A DNA stretch of 64,000 nucleotides, taken from the NCBI GenBank assembly GCA_037893245.1, contig JBAIAA010000518.1, positions 1,054,001-1,118,000 on the forward strand, written 5' to 3'. Both the position numbers and the translations under genes were made by a program. Numbering within the stretch: position 1 is the stretch's first letter; every line of letters begins with the position of its first letter. The notes beneath the pieces are model-generated. The model did no database searches, had not been told where the DNA came from, and saw only the letters and a program-made list of their open reading frames with translations. The stretch is from Crossaster papposus (lineage: Eukaryota > Echinodermata > Asteroidea > Velatida > Solasteridae). Shown here in pieces: positions 9,397 through 20,126 of this stretch.

Positions 9397-9439
9397 CTAA
9401 AAAAAAATAAGAATAAAACCAAAGCAAGTGTTATAAATA

Positions 9440-10163
9440 CCTCCAAATAGGCACTTGGGGAGACAATCCCATAGAGATGTAGGCCTACACAAACCTAAAA
9501 CTGGGGTGCGTTCCCACTTACGCGAACTGTTTGCGCGAACGTTCGCCAACGTTTTGAGTTGGCGTTAGTTGAAGTGGAACGATATTTTAAAAATTACGTT
9601 TTCAAAATGGCGGCGCCCAGTGAAAGTGACATCGTTCGGTTCGCTGCTTTTTGTCCAACTCATTATTTTTCTTTAAAAGATCCCTGTGAATGCTCAAAAC
9701 AATCCACCGTTTATAACGAAAAGTATAAAACGTAAATAAAAACCGTGAAAAGAACACTGCCGTCTGCTAACCGCTTCGCCATCATTAAAATACGTCACTG
9801 GCCAACAGCGAACAGCTCGGAATGTCGTTCGCCGTTTTCGCTAACGTTGGCCAACATAATTGGCGCACATTGCGTTCCACTCACGCGAACAACGCTAACG
9901 TTGGCCAACGTTGGCAACGTTCGCTGGAGTGGAACGCACCCCAGTCCTAACTTGTTTACACTAACCCTGTTCTCTAAGATCTTCGAGATTTATGCTATTT
10001 AGACCAAAATCGGTAGTCCTAGGACAAAAATAACTCCCAAATATCGTTTTTTAAGGTAGCTAGACACTTAGGGAGACACTAAAATCATGTCTCCCTAAGT
10101 GCCACTGTCTCATTATTATCTAAAAACTTACGCTAATTTGTCTCCCCAAGTGCCTATTTGGAA
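9440..10163. mobile_element. MITE family C copy with a nested insertion
   Basis: The ends are CCTCCAAATAGGCACTTGGG and its complement at about 10143-10163. Inside is a hairpin of GACACTTAGGGAGACA against TGTCTCCCTAAGTG. The related copies at 45672 and 59698 lack the 441 bp at 9502-9942. Confidence 0.78.
9501..9944. mobile_element. Nested inverted-repeat element in MITE C1
   Basis: CTGGGGTGCGTTCC (9501-9514) and GGAACGCACCCCAG (9931-9944) are perfect 14-bp inverted ends. The arms are full of AACGTTGGC/GCCAACGTT motifs. The empty site in copy C2 reads AAACTTAAAACAGTCCTAAC, so the insertion left no evident target duplication. It also contains a MITE-internal AAAATGGCGGCG motif. Confidence 0.75.
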
Positions 10164-10492
10164 GAATTTTACATCAAGATAATATTATGCGATGCATGAG
10201 AAGGGACAAAACACAAAGGAATTGAATGTCTCCGTTTGTGAATGGTTAGGACAATTATGAACCGGGTCAATTCATTTGAAGGAATTTGCAAAGTTTGGCA
10301 ACTGCAGTATAGTGTAGGTCTACTTGACAATTTTGTCGGGCTTCACACCAATATCATTCCACCATAATTAAGTATTGGCAGTTAATAATAGCCCAAAAGG
10401 GAGACACAAAAACAAAATGTCATTAAGGTGAATTTGTTAATGAAAGAGGTACAATGTAAGAATAGAATGGGTTTCTAGCTACATGTACCACA

Positions 10493-10756
10493 GGGGCCAA
10501 TAGAGCTGCTAAGCACAAAAATGTGCTTAGCATGACAACAGCACAAAATGTACTTAGCATGACAATTTGTCCTCGGCAAAAACAAGGTTACAGACCAAAT
10601 TTTCACCTGATCTTTATTGTTCTGGATTGATAATCACCTTTTTTTTGCTTAGCATGAAAAACGGGTATAAATTTGGCTGGTAACCTATTTTTAATGAGCA
10701 AGACTTTTTGTGCTAAGCAATTTTGTTTGCTTGGCAGCTCTATAAAATTGGGCCCT
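10493..10756. mobile_element. MITE family E, copy E1
   Basis: GGGGCCAATAGAGCTGCTAA on the left and GCAGCTCTATAAAATTGGGC on the right are inverted. TGCTTAGCATGA motifs lie in both orientations inside. Related copies lie at 41254, 53240 and 62153. Confidence 0.7.
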
Positions 10757-10815
10757 GATCTCTACAAAGATCAGCGGTTTCTACTTTATGAAGAAACCTT
10801 GGTCAGAGGCAACCA

Positions 10816-10926
10816 CCAATCAGATTGCGCATAGCGGATGACGTCATATTTGTCTCGGCGGAAAGTTTTCAACTCGGCGCGCGGTAGCCAATTTTCTGTC
10901 GTAAATTGACGGAAACTAACAGGATT
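10816..10926 (+). promoter_or_regulatory. Candidate promoter with CCAAT and CRE motifs
   Basis: CCAAT (10816-10820, within ACCAATCAG) and a perfect CRE palindrome TGACGTCA (10839-10846) lie in a CpG-richer patch just upstream of a short ATG exon. No TATA box was seen. Confidence 0.35.
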
Positions 10927-10972
10927 ATGTGGTCATTTGACAGGGAGGTTGTACTTATTGATTTCTACAAAG
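10927..10972 (+). CDS. Candidate first exon, MADF-like N-terminus
   Basis: ATG followed by 14 codons (MWSFDREVVLIDFYK) and one extra base ends at a near-perfect donor, AAAG|GTATGT. The peptide resembles the first helix of MADF domains, which typically start with an aromatic residue, then E-x-x-L-I-x-x-Y/V. MADF proteins bind DNA and regulate transcription, and they are also found in transposon-derived genes. No second exon was recognised downstream. The candidate lies on the + strand inside an intron of the - strand IGFBP-domain gene. It could equally be a chance short ORF. Confidence 0.3.
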
Positions 10973-11651
10973 GTATGTATCAATTTCAGTATCATTTGGT
11001 AGTCCTAAAGATTATAATACATCGTGAAAAACGGGGTTTGGAAATTACGTATCGAAGCTAATGTGCACATCATGACATCGTGTTGCATTCAATTCGTGAA
11101 AATGTATGTATCATCGCGATTTAATATATCAAACAGGTATCAACATTTATTGGACTTGCCAAACTTAAACTATATAGTAAGCAACATTTAAAACCACTGG
11201 AGTGTCGTTTATGGAAGGTAGGGTTTTGAGTCTTGGGGAAAAATGTGGGGTAAAACAATTCGAGCAAGACGACAAAAATGCAACATAATTATGCCTATAG
11301 CCTGGACCTATATCGCAATGTTTATATGTTTTTATTGGCGATTCTGTGTAGGCCTAAACAAAAACAAGAGCTAACAAAATACTACTTTCAAGTCATATAA
11401 AAATAGATGACGAGACGCAGTGTTGAATATTGATATGCATAATGAATGTTGTGGTATGAGGTCAGGGTTTGATTTTTGAGGAAATTTGGTGGTTAAACAT
11501 GTTAAAAACAATGGCGTGCCGTGGCCATGTAGCGGCAAACACACACGCGTCAGCGTGAGTCACTGAATTCGTCTAGTCAATAACGTTACTGGCACTACTG
11601 GCATTTTTTACTGACAAACTTACATTTAAAGGCATTCACGAAAACACTTAA

Positions 11652-12007
11652 AGGGATAGTATACGTTTGGTAATTGGAACCTGTTTATAGTTTTCAATAC
11701 CATAAAACTAGCCCTCAAAAGGTGGTAGCGATTTTGAGATATTGCCGAAAATCTGGAGCGGTTATGTACATCCACGCAGGAAGAATAATCTGCATTGGAA
11801 TACACACTCTGAGAAACGTCACTGCAGTAACGCTTCTCAGATTCAAATTTGTCGGGATAAAAAGTAATATCTTTTTCCATAACCGCAGTACTTCATAGTG
11901 AACAGTTTCCAGAAATGCATTTTATACCCAAAGCTGCTGTGCTTCTTACCAAGTAAGTTTGTATTCCCATTAATTTTTGGAGTAATTACCAAACGTATAC
12001 GACCCCT
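11652..12007. mobile_element. TTAA-flanked MITE family B, copy B1
   Basis: TTAA at 11648-11651 and 12008-12011 brackets AGGGATAGTATACGTTTGG to CCAAACGTATACGACCCCT. The core has ATAACCGCTCCAGATTTTCG (complement) and AAGCGTTACTGCAGTGACG-like sequence. It is in the reverse orientation to B3. Confidence 0.85.
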
Positions 12008-12490
12008 TTAACTTGATCCGCCATTGCATTAACCAAGTTCAAAAAGTATTTTCTGTCAGTCACAAAACGATTCTCAACGGCCCATTTACGTCAATATGTA
12101 CAGGTTGCTATCGTTGTGTGTAGTGGTGTGCACGACCTAAATTCTTAATTATTTTAAAGAATTATTGACTGTCAAAATTTCTGACGTTAATTAGGGCAAA
12201 CTTTTATAACTTTTGTGGCAATTTTGTTATAATGGCTTTAGTAGCGAAAATGGAAACATTATTTTGTAGCACGATACATACTACATGCGGTAGAGTATGG
12301 CTACAAACTGGTAACCTGTAATTGCGCATGTAAATAAAGCCGCATCGCGTTTACCAGTGTACAGTGTTGGACTCGCACGTACATACACGCCATACATTTT
12401 GTCACGAATCGTGTTAGGTATAATCACCCCATTCAATTAGCACAAAAACATTTGGCAACAATTAAAACTGTTTGATCTACCGACTCTATT

Positions 12491-12987
12491 TGTGACCAAC
12501 TCTGCAAAAATGAGTCTGAAATGAGTTCCCAATTTTACAGTTGGTCAGAAAAAGCAGGAAATAAGCTTTCATTTAATATTGGCACAACTCTGTAGTGTAA
12601 TGCATTGGTCTTTTACAATTTTTCTCAGTTATATTCAAAATGTCTTTGAAAAGAAATGAAGATTTACAATTGCAGTGCATCATCAGATGCTATGGGAAGA
12701 GAATGACAAAACCTGTATGAAATTTAATTTAGGGATCAAAACAATCTTTTCAATCGATCAGATCTAAAAATACAGGTGTCGGAGAAACTAAAATGCCTTA
12801 AAACAAAAATATTATTTGTTTTTCAATCATATATTATTTTCAATCAATCAGATCTGAAAATATAGGTGTCGGAGAAACTAAAATGTCTTAAAACAAAAAT
12901 ATTATTTGTTGAAAAAAAAATCACCTCCGAGACTTTACGTAAAAATGTATTTTGCGACATCAGACTCATTTTTGCAGAACGATCACA
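12491..12987. mobile_element. MITE family D copy (D4) with internal duplication
   Basis: The left end is TGTGACCAACTCTGCAAAAA; TGCAGAACGATCACA at the right is its imperfect complement, with inverted ATGAGTCTGA next to each end. An internal stretch of about 95 bp containing GGTGTCGGAGAAACTAAAAT is tandemly duplicated (about 12760-12910). Confidence 0.75.
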
Positions 12988-13059
12988 TTTTTGGCAAGGC
13001 ATATAATCGAACAATTTTGTTTGGGTGGGCCTAAATATAAATACTGACACGCTCTCTTC

Positions 13060-13408
13060 TCAGGCACTATTAATTTTGCTGACTTTAATTCACATACAAA
13101 TCCCTTCTTTTGTAAACGTAAAACACTTAAAGTTCAAGATATGTATTACTATCAGCTTGGGTCTCTCATGTATCAATCTACCCATAATACTTTACCATCT
13201 TCAATCACAAATATATTTACCCACAACCGTGACATTCATTCTCATTTTACTCGCCAAGCCGCCGATTTTCACGTGTCGTATGCTCATACTTCTCTTACGC
13301 ACAAAAACAGTCAAATATGAGGGACCCAAGCTTTGGAATTCGTTAAATGAACAACTTAAAACTTCGAAAAATCTTCCCGTATTTAAACATGTACATAAGT
13401 CTACTTAG
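13060..13408 (+). pseudogene. LINE reverse-transcriptase C-terminus remnant
   Basis: From about 13125 one frame reads LKVQDMYYYQLGSLMYQ and continues to HTSLTHKNSQ before a stop. The neighbouring frame then gives KYEGPKLWNSLNEQL...FK and a terminal stop at 13406-13408. G-P-K-L-W-N-S-L near the end is the hallmark C-terminus of ORF2 in many CR1/L2/Jockey-like non-LTR retrotransposons. A frameshift near 13310 separates the two parts, and the catalytic domains are absent. Internal, single-frame reading of this stretch is misleading. Confidence 0.75.
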
Positions 13409-13815
13409 TTGAAATCCTATTATTAATTTGATGATTTAATTAATTGATCATGCACATTGTACCTCCATTGCTGACCTGTCGTAGTATACTGTTTATGTCC
13501 GTTGTTATTTGTCACTTTTTGTGTTAATATGTCCATTGTTAGCAGCATGTACATTGAGCCCATATTCTGGGGATCAATTACGAGTATGCGTATACACTTG
13601 TTTCCTAGTCAACAAACCCACATCTACTCGGCTCAATGTGTATGCATGCTTTCAGGAGCCCATTCCTTACAAGCTTTGCTTCTTTATGGGCTCCTCCGCA
13701 GTATCATCCATCTTTTTAACAATGTACTTATGTTTTGCCTTATCTATACCTTTAATCTAAATATTTTTCTATGTTTTTGGTACTGTGGAAAATAAACTGA
13801 AAATAAACTGAACTG
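13409..13815 (+). mobile_element. LINE 3' UTR and tail
   Basis: This follows the RT remnant and ends in a repeated AATAAACTGAA motif (13790-13812), the kind of short tandem 3' tail used by non-LTR elements. Two small ORFs here have no recognisable content. Confidence 0.6.
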
Positions 13816-13899
13816 GCTAAGCCACAAGAGTTAGTGACAGTCAGTAAGTCTGTCAGTTAAAGAAATATAGTAATATACAAAATAATGGAAATAACATAC

Positions 13900-13946
13900 C
13901 CTTGCATGCACACAGCAAAAACAGCTAGTATCACGGCGATCATCAT
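13900..13946 (-). CDS. Secreted IGFBP-domain protein, exon 1 (signal peptide)
   Basis: On the - strand ATGATG opens MMIAVILAVFAVCMQ and two bases of a glycine codon, then a donor AAGG|GTATGT. The peptide is a compact hydrophobic signal sequence with a likely cleavage near VCMQGG. The two leftover bases match the one-base start of exon 2 exactly. The assembled product is 103 residues: about 16 of signal, then an 11-cysteine IGFBP-type domain and a short tail with three more cysteines, about the size of single-domain SIBD or perlustrin-like proteins. The upstream TATA box supports this start. The second ATG would give a product one residue shorter. Confidence 0.83.
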
Positions 13947-14085
13947 TTTTACTGATCTGTCCTTTCGATCACACGAACCAAAGTCGAACAAATTGAAGCT
14001 TGAGGTGAGACTAGCAACTCGGACGGTAGAAGCGAATTGAAAAAACGGGATGTGGTTATCTGGAGTTCCCACGAGCTTATTTATA
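13947..14085 (-). promoter_or_regulatory. TATA-type promoter and 5' UTR of the IGFBP-domain gene
   Basis: TATAAATAAG on the - strand occupies 14085-14076. Transcription would be expected to begin about 25-30 bases further on, near 14050, giving a 5' UTR of roughly 100 bases before the ATG at 13946. No in-frame upstream ATG with a good context was seen in that UTR. Confidence 0.65.
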
Positions 14086-14099
14086 GACCGAAATATCGT

Positions 14100-14990
14100 A
14101 TACATGTCATCCAAATTAATATATCTGGTTATTCCATTTATTATGATAGGGGTTGACGTACATAAGTTATTTGTCTTTTCCGTCTACCTGCACGTAATGC
14201 ACCACGTTCATATTAGTTACTCAAATTTAAAACAAATAACAAATTGGGCAGGATAATCCTCAATTTGCTTATGTACTTTGCTCATAATAGATAAACAAGT
14301 ATTTATTTTGATTTACTTTCAGTATGTTTAATTTGTACAATTTATATTAAATTCACTTCTTAAATTTAAATGAAGTCTCAATTGACAAAAATGGGCTTAA
14401 CTGATTATACACCCCATCATTTTGGCCAGCAAGTTACATATTCCCCCTTTTTTTCAAAAATGGAACCACCCTCCACACCAGTCAGCCTTTATGGAACTAC
14501 TTGTCGCTATACCATCAATGGAAAATTAATCCGTTATACACAAAGCCCATTCAGCGAAGTCTAATTAACGTCACCTGCTACACGAGTCGGCAATTGACCG
14601 TATTATACTTTTGCAATTAACACCCAGATCAAACAAGATTGTTCCGATTGAATGTTGTGTCAACCTTTCGGTTCATTCTTTAGACGAAGACCTTATGACG
14701 ATCTAACTTGTCCTTGTGTATTGTGTTCCAGACCTCACATTTGGCGTCAGCTTTTAGAAACTATAGAAATGATCCGAAAACTAATTACACGTACAACCGT
14801 AAGGGCTTTTGTTCCTTTAGATTTCTGTCGTTGGTGTCTTTCAAGATATTACATTTGAAATTCTGGTCTGCTTATTGAGAGGGTACTGAAAATAAAGGGT
14901 GGGTTAAAGGAAAACAAACATACACGGAAATTAAATTTGACAGGGAAAGCAATCAGTTTAAGCATGAGAAAAGAATGATGACATTCTTTA
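14100..14990. other. Intergenic, no recognised feature
   Basis: AT-rich sequence upstream of the - strand promoter. Two small + strand ORFs (14370 and 14652) show no domain, signal or splice context. Confidence 0.4.
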
Positions 14991-14999
14991 ATTCAATTG

Positions 15000-15370
15000 A
15001 CCATTTGCGTGTGGAATTTGAATAATATCTGGTACACTGACTTGTTCACAGTCACACAGCTTGGCACAGTTTACATTTAAATTCTCCGGACCAAAGACAC
15101 TGTTGCTATATCACGTGATTCGGGGCAAGCCTTACGCTAGCAACCCCCGGCTCTGGAATGGTCTTGTGTCTTTGTACCATTCTCAACCATTGTGAACAAT
15201 GTATTGGTGCTGAGCGTCTCTAACGTAACTATACAAGAGCTTGCCCCGAATAACGTGATATAGCAACAGTGTATTTGGTCTGGATAATTTAAAGTCAAAC
15301 TGTGCCAAGCTGCGTGAACAAGTCAGTGTACCAGATATTATTTAAATTCCACACGCAAATGGTCAATTGG
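15000..15370. mobile_element. Long-hairpin MITE family I, copy 2
   Basis: The sequence is nearly the same as 1892-2255, with arms from CAATTGACCATTTGCGTGTG to its complement. Most base differences between the copies lie in the loop region around GGTCTTGTGTC. Confidence 0.8.
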
Positions 15371-15639
15371 CTTGAATGTTTTAGTACGTGTTCAGAAGAA
15401 AGATGGACCCCTTAGCTTAGGACTCCCATAAACTGAAGCGAAATGTACCATTAAGCAAACGAAATAAACACAAATCAACGATAACAAAAACCCAAGGCAT
15501 CAAATACAATCAGCTAAAGTCAGGTAGGGGTGTAAACGGCCGATAACTCGAAGTTGAGTTCCAATTAGTTATATCAATTCAGTGGTCTCCAACCTGTACA
15601 CTGTGAACATATAGTGCCCTGGTGCCCACCAGGCTTTAA

Positions 15640-15873
15640 CCAGTTCGCGCCGGATGACGTATATAAACGCAAACATTTCCCCAAATTCAAAACGGATGAC
15701 GCATAAACACGCCAAGTTCAACTTCGGAAATGTATGTCAGCAGCGCGCAAGGCCGGAAATGCGTGGGTGTGCTTCCCGGCACTATCAGCCTGAACACGCT
15801 TCAGATCGAGTTTCGTTAAAAATAATTCCGCCCGTCGGCTCGGCGATGTTAAAATAATCCCGGCGCGAACTGG
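15640..15873. mobile_element. TTAA-flanked MITE family G, copy 1
   Basis: TTAA (15636-15639) is followed by CCAGTTCGCGCCGGATGACG, and the right end is CCCGGCGCGAACTGG, then ATAG in place of TTAA. It is about 90 percent like 58290-58531. The CC...GG termini inside TTAA are typical of piggyBac-type elements. Confidence 0.78.
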
Positions 15874-16114
15874 ATAGTCCCCGCAAAGCTTTAAAATCTC
15901 TCCGCCACGTTTAAAATGTTTGACTCCATCTAACAAAACGGAACATTTGTAGGTTTTATGTAATTCCAAGTGCATTAAAACAAGTGTTGTCAATTAAAAA
16001 AATAAAACAAATCAAATCGCGATCTTATTCAACGCGCGCAAGCTTAATCTCGTACGTGAGACAATTACATTTTTGGTGCGCAGGCATAGAGTGAGCGACA
16101 CGTGAAGCCAGAAA

Positions 16115-16254
16115 TGAAGAAAACCCCCCTCTTTTGTGGTGGTCATTGTGCTTTTCAACTATTGTGTTTTTAGGGGGGGGGGGGGGGGAGAGGTTGCGTT
16201 AGGTAACAATAGTCTAGAGAGTGTATATAGGTACGGTATGGTGATCTGAAATTA
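16115..16254. repeat. Repeat with poly-G, related to 44041-44390
   Basis: GAAAACCCCCCTCTTTTGTG, a G-run of about 17 and a GGTTGCGTTAGGTAACAATA stretch match the two units at 44050-44380. Confidence 0.6.
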
Positions 16255-16925
16255 GGTACCCTCTGGAGACCTGAACACAATGTGTATAATGGGACAAAAG
16301 GTCTCCGGAGGGTAAATTTCTATAGATGAATAGGTCTCCACTGGGAATTTCACGAATTAGATTTTTGGAGTGTACTCAAATTACTCAAAAACTAGGTTTA
16401 GGGTCTGGGTTAGGTTTAGTGTTTGGGTTAGGGTATGATATAGGGTATATTGGGTCGAAATTTTAACCCCTCAAATTAATTGTGGTTAAAATAGGAGCAT
16501 TTTGAAAAAGGTGCCCGACTTTTTAAGCAGTTTGTACACGAGAACAAAGACTAGATGTACAATTTGAGAGTTAATGAACAAATAGGGTCGCCCCCCCCCC
16601 CCTAACAAACAAAAAATACAAAATTTAAGATTTCCCGAAACTGCTTTACATCGTTTATTTTCTTCAGACATGTCAAAGTAATCTTCATAAGAACAGTACG
16701 AATCATGATTTCTGAACTTTAGTGAAGTTTCTGTACTGTTAATGGTGTTGTTATATGTAACTGTCAAATTATTGCCCAGTTTCCGGACACAATGTAGCCT
16801 TATTGACTCTGGGCTCATTCCTGTAACTGACGGTTCCTCCGCTGTTGGAATTGGTTGATACAAGAATACAACAAATAATACAAAAATACATTGTCTTTAT
16901 TGTGTTCAGGTCTCCAGAGGGTACC
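16255..16925. mobile_element. 671-bp inverted-repeat element
   Basis: Perfect 27-bp inverted ends begin GGTACCCTCTGGAGACCTGA (16255-16281) and mirror at 16899-16925. An internal GGTCTCCGGAGGGTAA (16299) resembles the end. The longest ORF inside (- strand, 16486-16863) has no recognised domain. An internal CCCCCCCCCC tract lies at about 16591. Confidence 0.78.
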
Positions 16926-17040
16926 AGATTACTAGTTCAGATGAAGGCCTATAATCGTGCCGAAAATTCAGCTCCTTTTATCCAGGTGAGCACTGAATTT
17001 ACAATTTTCCTCTATTGCACTAGCCTTATCCTTAGCCTTA

Positions 17041-17452
17041 AGCCGTGTTCGCACTGGATAAACATTTTCGGCAACTTTACCATGACGCCGGGTAACATTC
17101 CGATGGGTTAATCTTCCCACCGCCGCACTTGGATTTAATTGACGCGGGTAGAATTGCCAAGACCGTGGGTAAACTAACCGTGAAAGGTCACTGGCTGATG
17201 TGACCTGTGGTGCAATCGACCGGGTGATGGAAGATTTAGCCGAGACGTCGCGTCCACACTGGATTTTCTGGCTCGGTTAAACTGACCTGGTCAATCTTCC
17301 TGGGCACCTTTGGCTCGGTTAAACTACCCACGCGGCGTGGGTAAGTTACCTGTGAGGAAAGTTACCCAGGCTGTTCGCACTGGACTTGAAATGGGTAAGT
17401 TACCCATTGGCTCGGTTAGTTTGCCCAAATTAAGTCCAGTGCGAACAGGGTT
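17041..17452. mobile_element. 412-bp element with 9-bp target duplication
   Basis: The ends are AGCCGTGTTCGCACTGGA and the complement of AACCCTGTTCGCACTGGA, flanked by TTAGCCTTA at 17032-17040 and 17453-17461. A 9-bp duplication suggests a Mutator-like (MULE) origin (inference). The interior is full of GGGTAAGTTACCC palindromes and CTCGGTTAA motifs. Confidence 0.82.
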
Positions 17453-17542
17453 TTAGCCTTATTTATTAATAAACAAATAAACCACATAATTAAACTGACT
17501 AGGTACATTTTTCATACATTTAAAAAGTGATCAAAGACATTG

Positions 17543-17613
17543 GCAAGGTAGGATGTGAACCTGCGACCTCTATAATACCGGACCGGCGCTCTACCAACTG
17601 AGCTAGCTTGCCC
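17543..17613 (-). repeat. tRNA-like sequence, probably a pseudogene
   Basis: The - strand reads GGCAAGCTAGCTCAGTTGG with a good A-box, a B-box GGTTCACATCC and an acceptor stem pairing at six of seven positions. The anticodon arm (CCGGTCCGGTATTATAG) does not pair. A decayed tRNA or a SINE head fits better than a working tRNA gene. Confidence 0.5.
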
Positions 17614-17994
17614 TATGTTGGCGGTCTCCCAAATTGTCAGTATATCCTTGTTCGACGGCGCTAGTCAGAAGTCATAAACACCAGAATGCAGTGTGGTCAG
17701 AACCTAATTAATTGTTTTGTTCGTTTCGCTAGACCCATGTACGTTGTATAGGGCCTGTGGGTATTGTGGTGGAGTTTTGACACGTACTGTTCCAAAATGA
17801 CGACCTCTAAAAAGTATTAATTGTACTGACCCTATTTTTAAAGTTTTGATCAGTTGGCCCTAGGTATTTTAAAATAAAACATTTTAATCAAATTAAAAAT
17901 CAAACAAATACAAACACAAACTTAAACAAATCAAAACAACAACTGAGAATTGGAAAAAGTACAAGGATGCTCAGTAAACCAGTTTTGCACTTAA

Positions 17995-18368
17995 AGGGGT
18001 CGTATACGTTTGGTAATTACTCAAAAATGTATGGCAATACAAATTTACTTGGTAAGACGGAAGTACAGCAGCTTTGGATACTATATAATGCATTTTAACA
18101 AACTTTTCACTTGGAAGTACTGCGGTTATGGGAAAAGATTTGAATCTGAGAAGCGTTACTGCAGTGACTTTTTTCAGATTGTGTATTCTACAATGCAGAT
18201 TATTCTTCCTGCGTGGACATAACCGCTCCAGATTTTCGGCAATATCTCAAAAATTGCTACCACCTTTTGAAATCAAATTTGTACTGGTTAGTTTTATGGT
18301 GTATATATCTTAACTATATAGGATTGAAACAAACAGTGGGTTCCAATTAACAAACGTATACGATCCTT
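17995..18368. mobile_element. MITE family B, copy B2
   Basis: TTAA (17991-17994) is followed by AGGGGTCGTATACGTTTGG, and the right end is AAACGTATACGATCCT with TTAA at 18369-18372. Several short deletions have occurred relative to B3. Confidence 0.83.
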
Positions 18369-18372
18369 TTAA

Positions 18373-20126
18373 CTGCAATTAACGCCACTAGCATAGAAAC
18401 CACCCCTTCCCTACATACCCATCTTAAATGTTGAAGGTTGCCCCCGGCAGTTTGTTTGCTAGAATCGTCGGATATGCCAGCCCCTAAACATTTGACCTAC
18501 GACCATTGAAATGACAATAACTTCGCTCCGCAACAACATCGTATCTCAACAATCGAGGTGTCAAAATACGCAGAACAAAATTATGCACTGGGTTATTTGC
18601 TTCGATTATAATCCATACCCTTTTGGGCCGTTAACTATTGGCTCATTTTTAAGTGTCTCGATACTTTTTGTGAGGAGTTTAGTTTAGCATGCACAGTGCA
18701 AAAATACATGGCGAACAGCGCCCTCACGCGGCCACTACAAATCAACTGGGGTCTCCCATGAATGAATGAACTAAGGTTCCACTACACTAAATACGGCGCT
18801 CATTGTAACCAACACAAAAATTGAAAGAAAGAGCGCCGCCGGGTGACGCTCATGAGTAGAGTGGCCATATTTTGTTGACTGGAAATAAAAGATTAAGTGC
18901 GCCACCAACGTTGAAATGTATCTCATTCGTTCTTCCACGCTCATGAGTCGCACATCTCACACAGTAAATACGTATAGATCGCTACCTCGAAGCGCGCCAT
19001 TGAAATTTGCTCAGCGCTCGCTCCCCGAATTCAGTGAGTCATATAACGTCCGCAAAGCCAGGTACACAGGCACGATCTACACGAATTTGTTTTGGGGCGA
19101 TGTCATTTTCTGCCATTTTCGTTCGAAAACAACACGATAAAACGCAAGGGGGTCACAGGCAGATTTTTTTAAAAATTCAGTATATCACTGCTACATCCTT
19201 TTTTAACGTATCCATGGAAAAAAATGAGTGGGGTCAAAGCACGATTTTTCACAATTTATCGATTATTATTGCCCTTTTTAGGGGAGGTATTTGTTAACGT
19301 CGTTTGAGTATTTGTGCACAATCTCCACGCGCATCAACGGTACGTCAACGCTTAATTTTTTCGACTGCTTTTTTTCATTTTCAATACAATTGTTGTCATT
19401 GGATGATAAACATTAAGGTAAATAACGACCTTTTACAACTACAAAAGACAAGATCAGATTGGATGCCAAAAACTCTTTATTTTTCGTGTGAGAAAATTGT
19501 TTCCCCCTATTTTGAGAATGGACGGTACGTCAGCGTTGCGCAATCACAGTCTCGAAGAGCCCCCCCTCCGCCCCCCCCCCCCCCCCCCCCCCCCCTGGTG
19601 ACGCTTTAACTAAACACCACTCAGATCCCGTGGATCACAAGCAGCGCATTAATACAAAAAATAGTTGATATCAGACGAATTTGATCTGTGAATACTGTCT
19701 TTTTAATATTCTCGAGCAAATATTTGAATAGAGTGACTAAACTTGTTGGCTGGTACTCCTACTTTTTAATTGGTAACTGCATAAACTGAGCCATTTTTGC
19801 ATGTAGGTGTTATCGACACATCTGTACAAGTATACTGCCAAGGTAGCTAGCTCTGTATAGCTACCTTGGAGCTTTCAAGCATCCACTAGGAAAACGCTAT
19901 TAAATACTTGGTTGTATCCATATCAATGGAAGTATTTACTACTTTTTAAGTAAAATGTTTTTGAGCAAATGCTAGTAGTAAAAGCTTTGAGTAAAAGCTT
20001 CTACTATATTAATGGATATACAATGAAGTAAATACTTACATTTTCAAGTAAATAGTATTTACTATGTACTTTGTATGCATAATTATAAGACCATAATTAT
20101 ATCACTTGAGTTAAATAAATTAGTGT
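18373..20126. other. Intergenic, no gene recognised
   Basis: Low-complexity and AT-rich DNA. A C-run of about 28 lies near 19567-19595. A GTAGCTACCTTGG inverted pair occurs near 19840-19870, and TAAATACTT/AAGTATTTA motifs occur at 19905-20060. Ser/Pro-looking ORF translations here come from the C-run. Confidence 0.4.

Larger units (their letters stand above)
9397..13899 (-). other. Intron 1 of the IGFBP-domain gene
   Basis: This 4.5-kb intron carries MITE C1 with a nested element, MITE E1, a candidate + strand promoter and first exon (10816-10972), MITE B1, MITE D4 and the 3' end of a LINE. No further - strand exon is required, because exons 1 and 2 join in phase. Confidence 0.6.

Noticed and set aside
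9183..9446. 87-codon - strand ORF taken as a complete small secreted protein
   Set aside because: Only 9273-9396 is exon. The apparent signal peptide is intron sequence ending in the polypyrimidine tract, and the tail runs into the SINE fragment.
16380..16445. Telomere-like TTAGGG sequence
   Set aside because: GGGTTAGGTTTAG repeats are irregular and short, and do not form a telomeric array.
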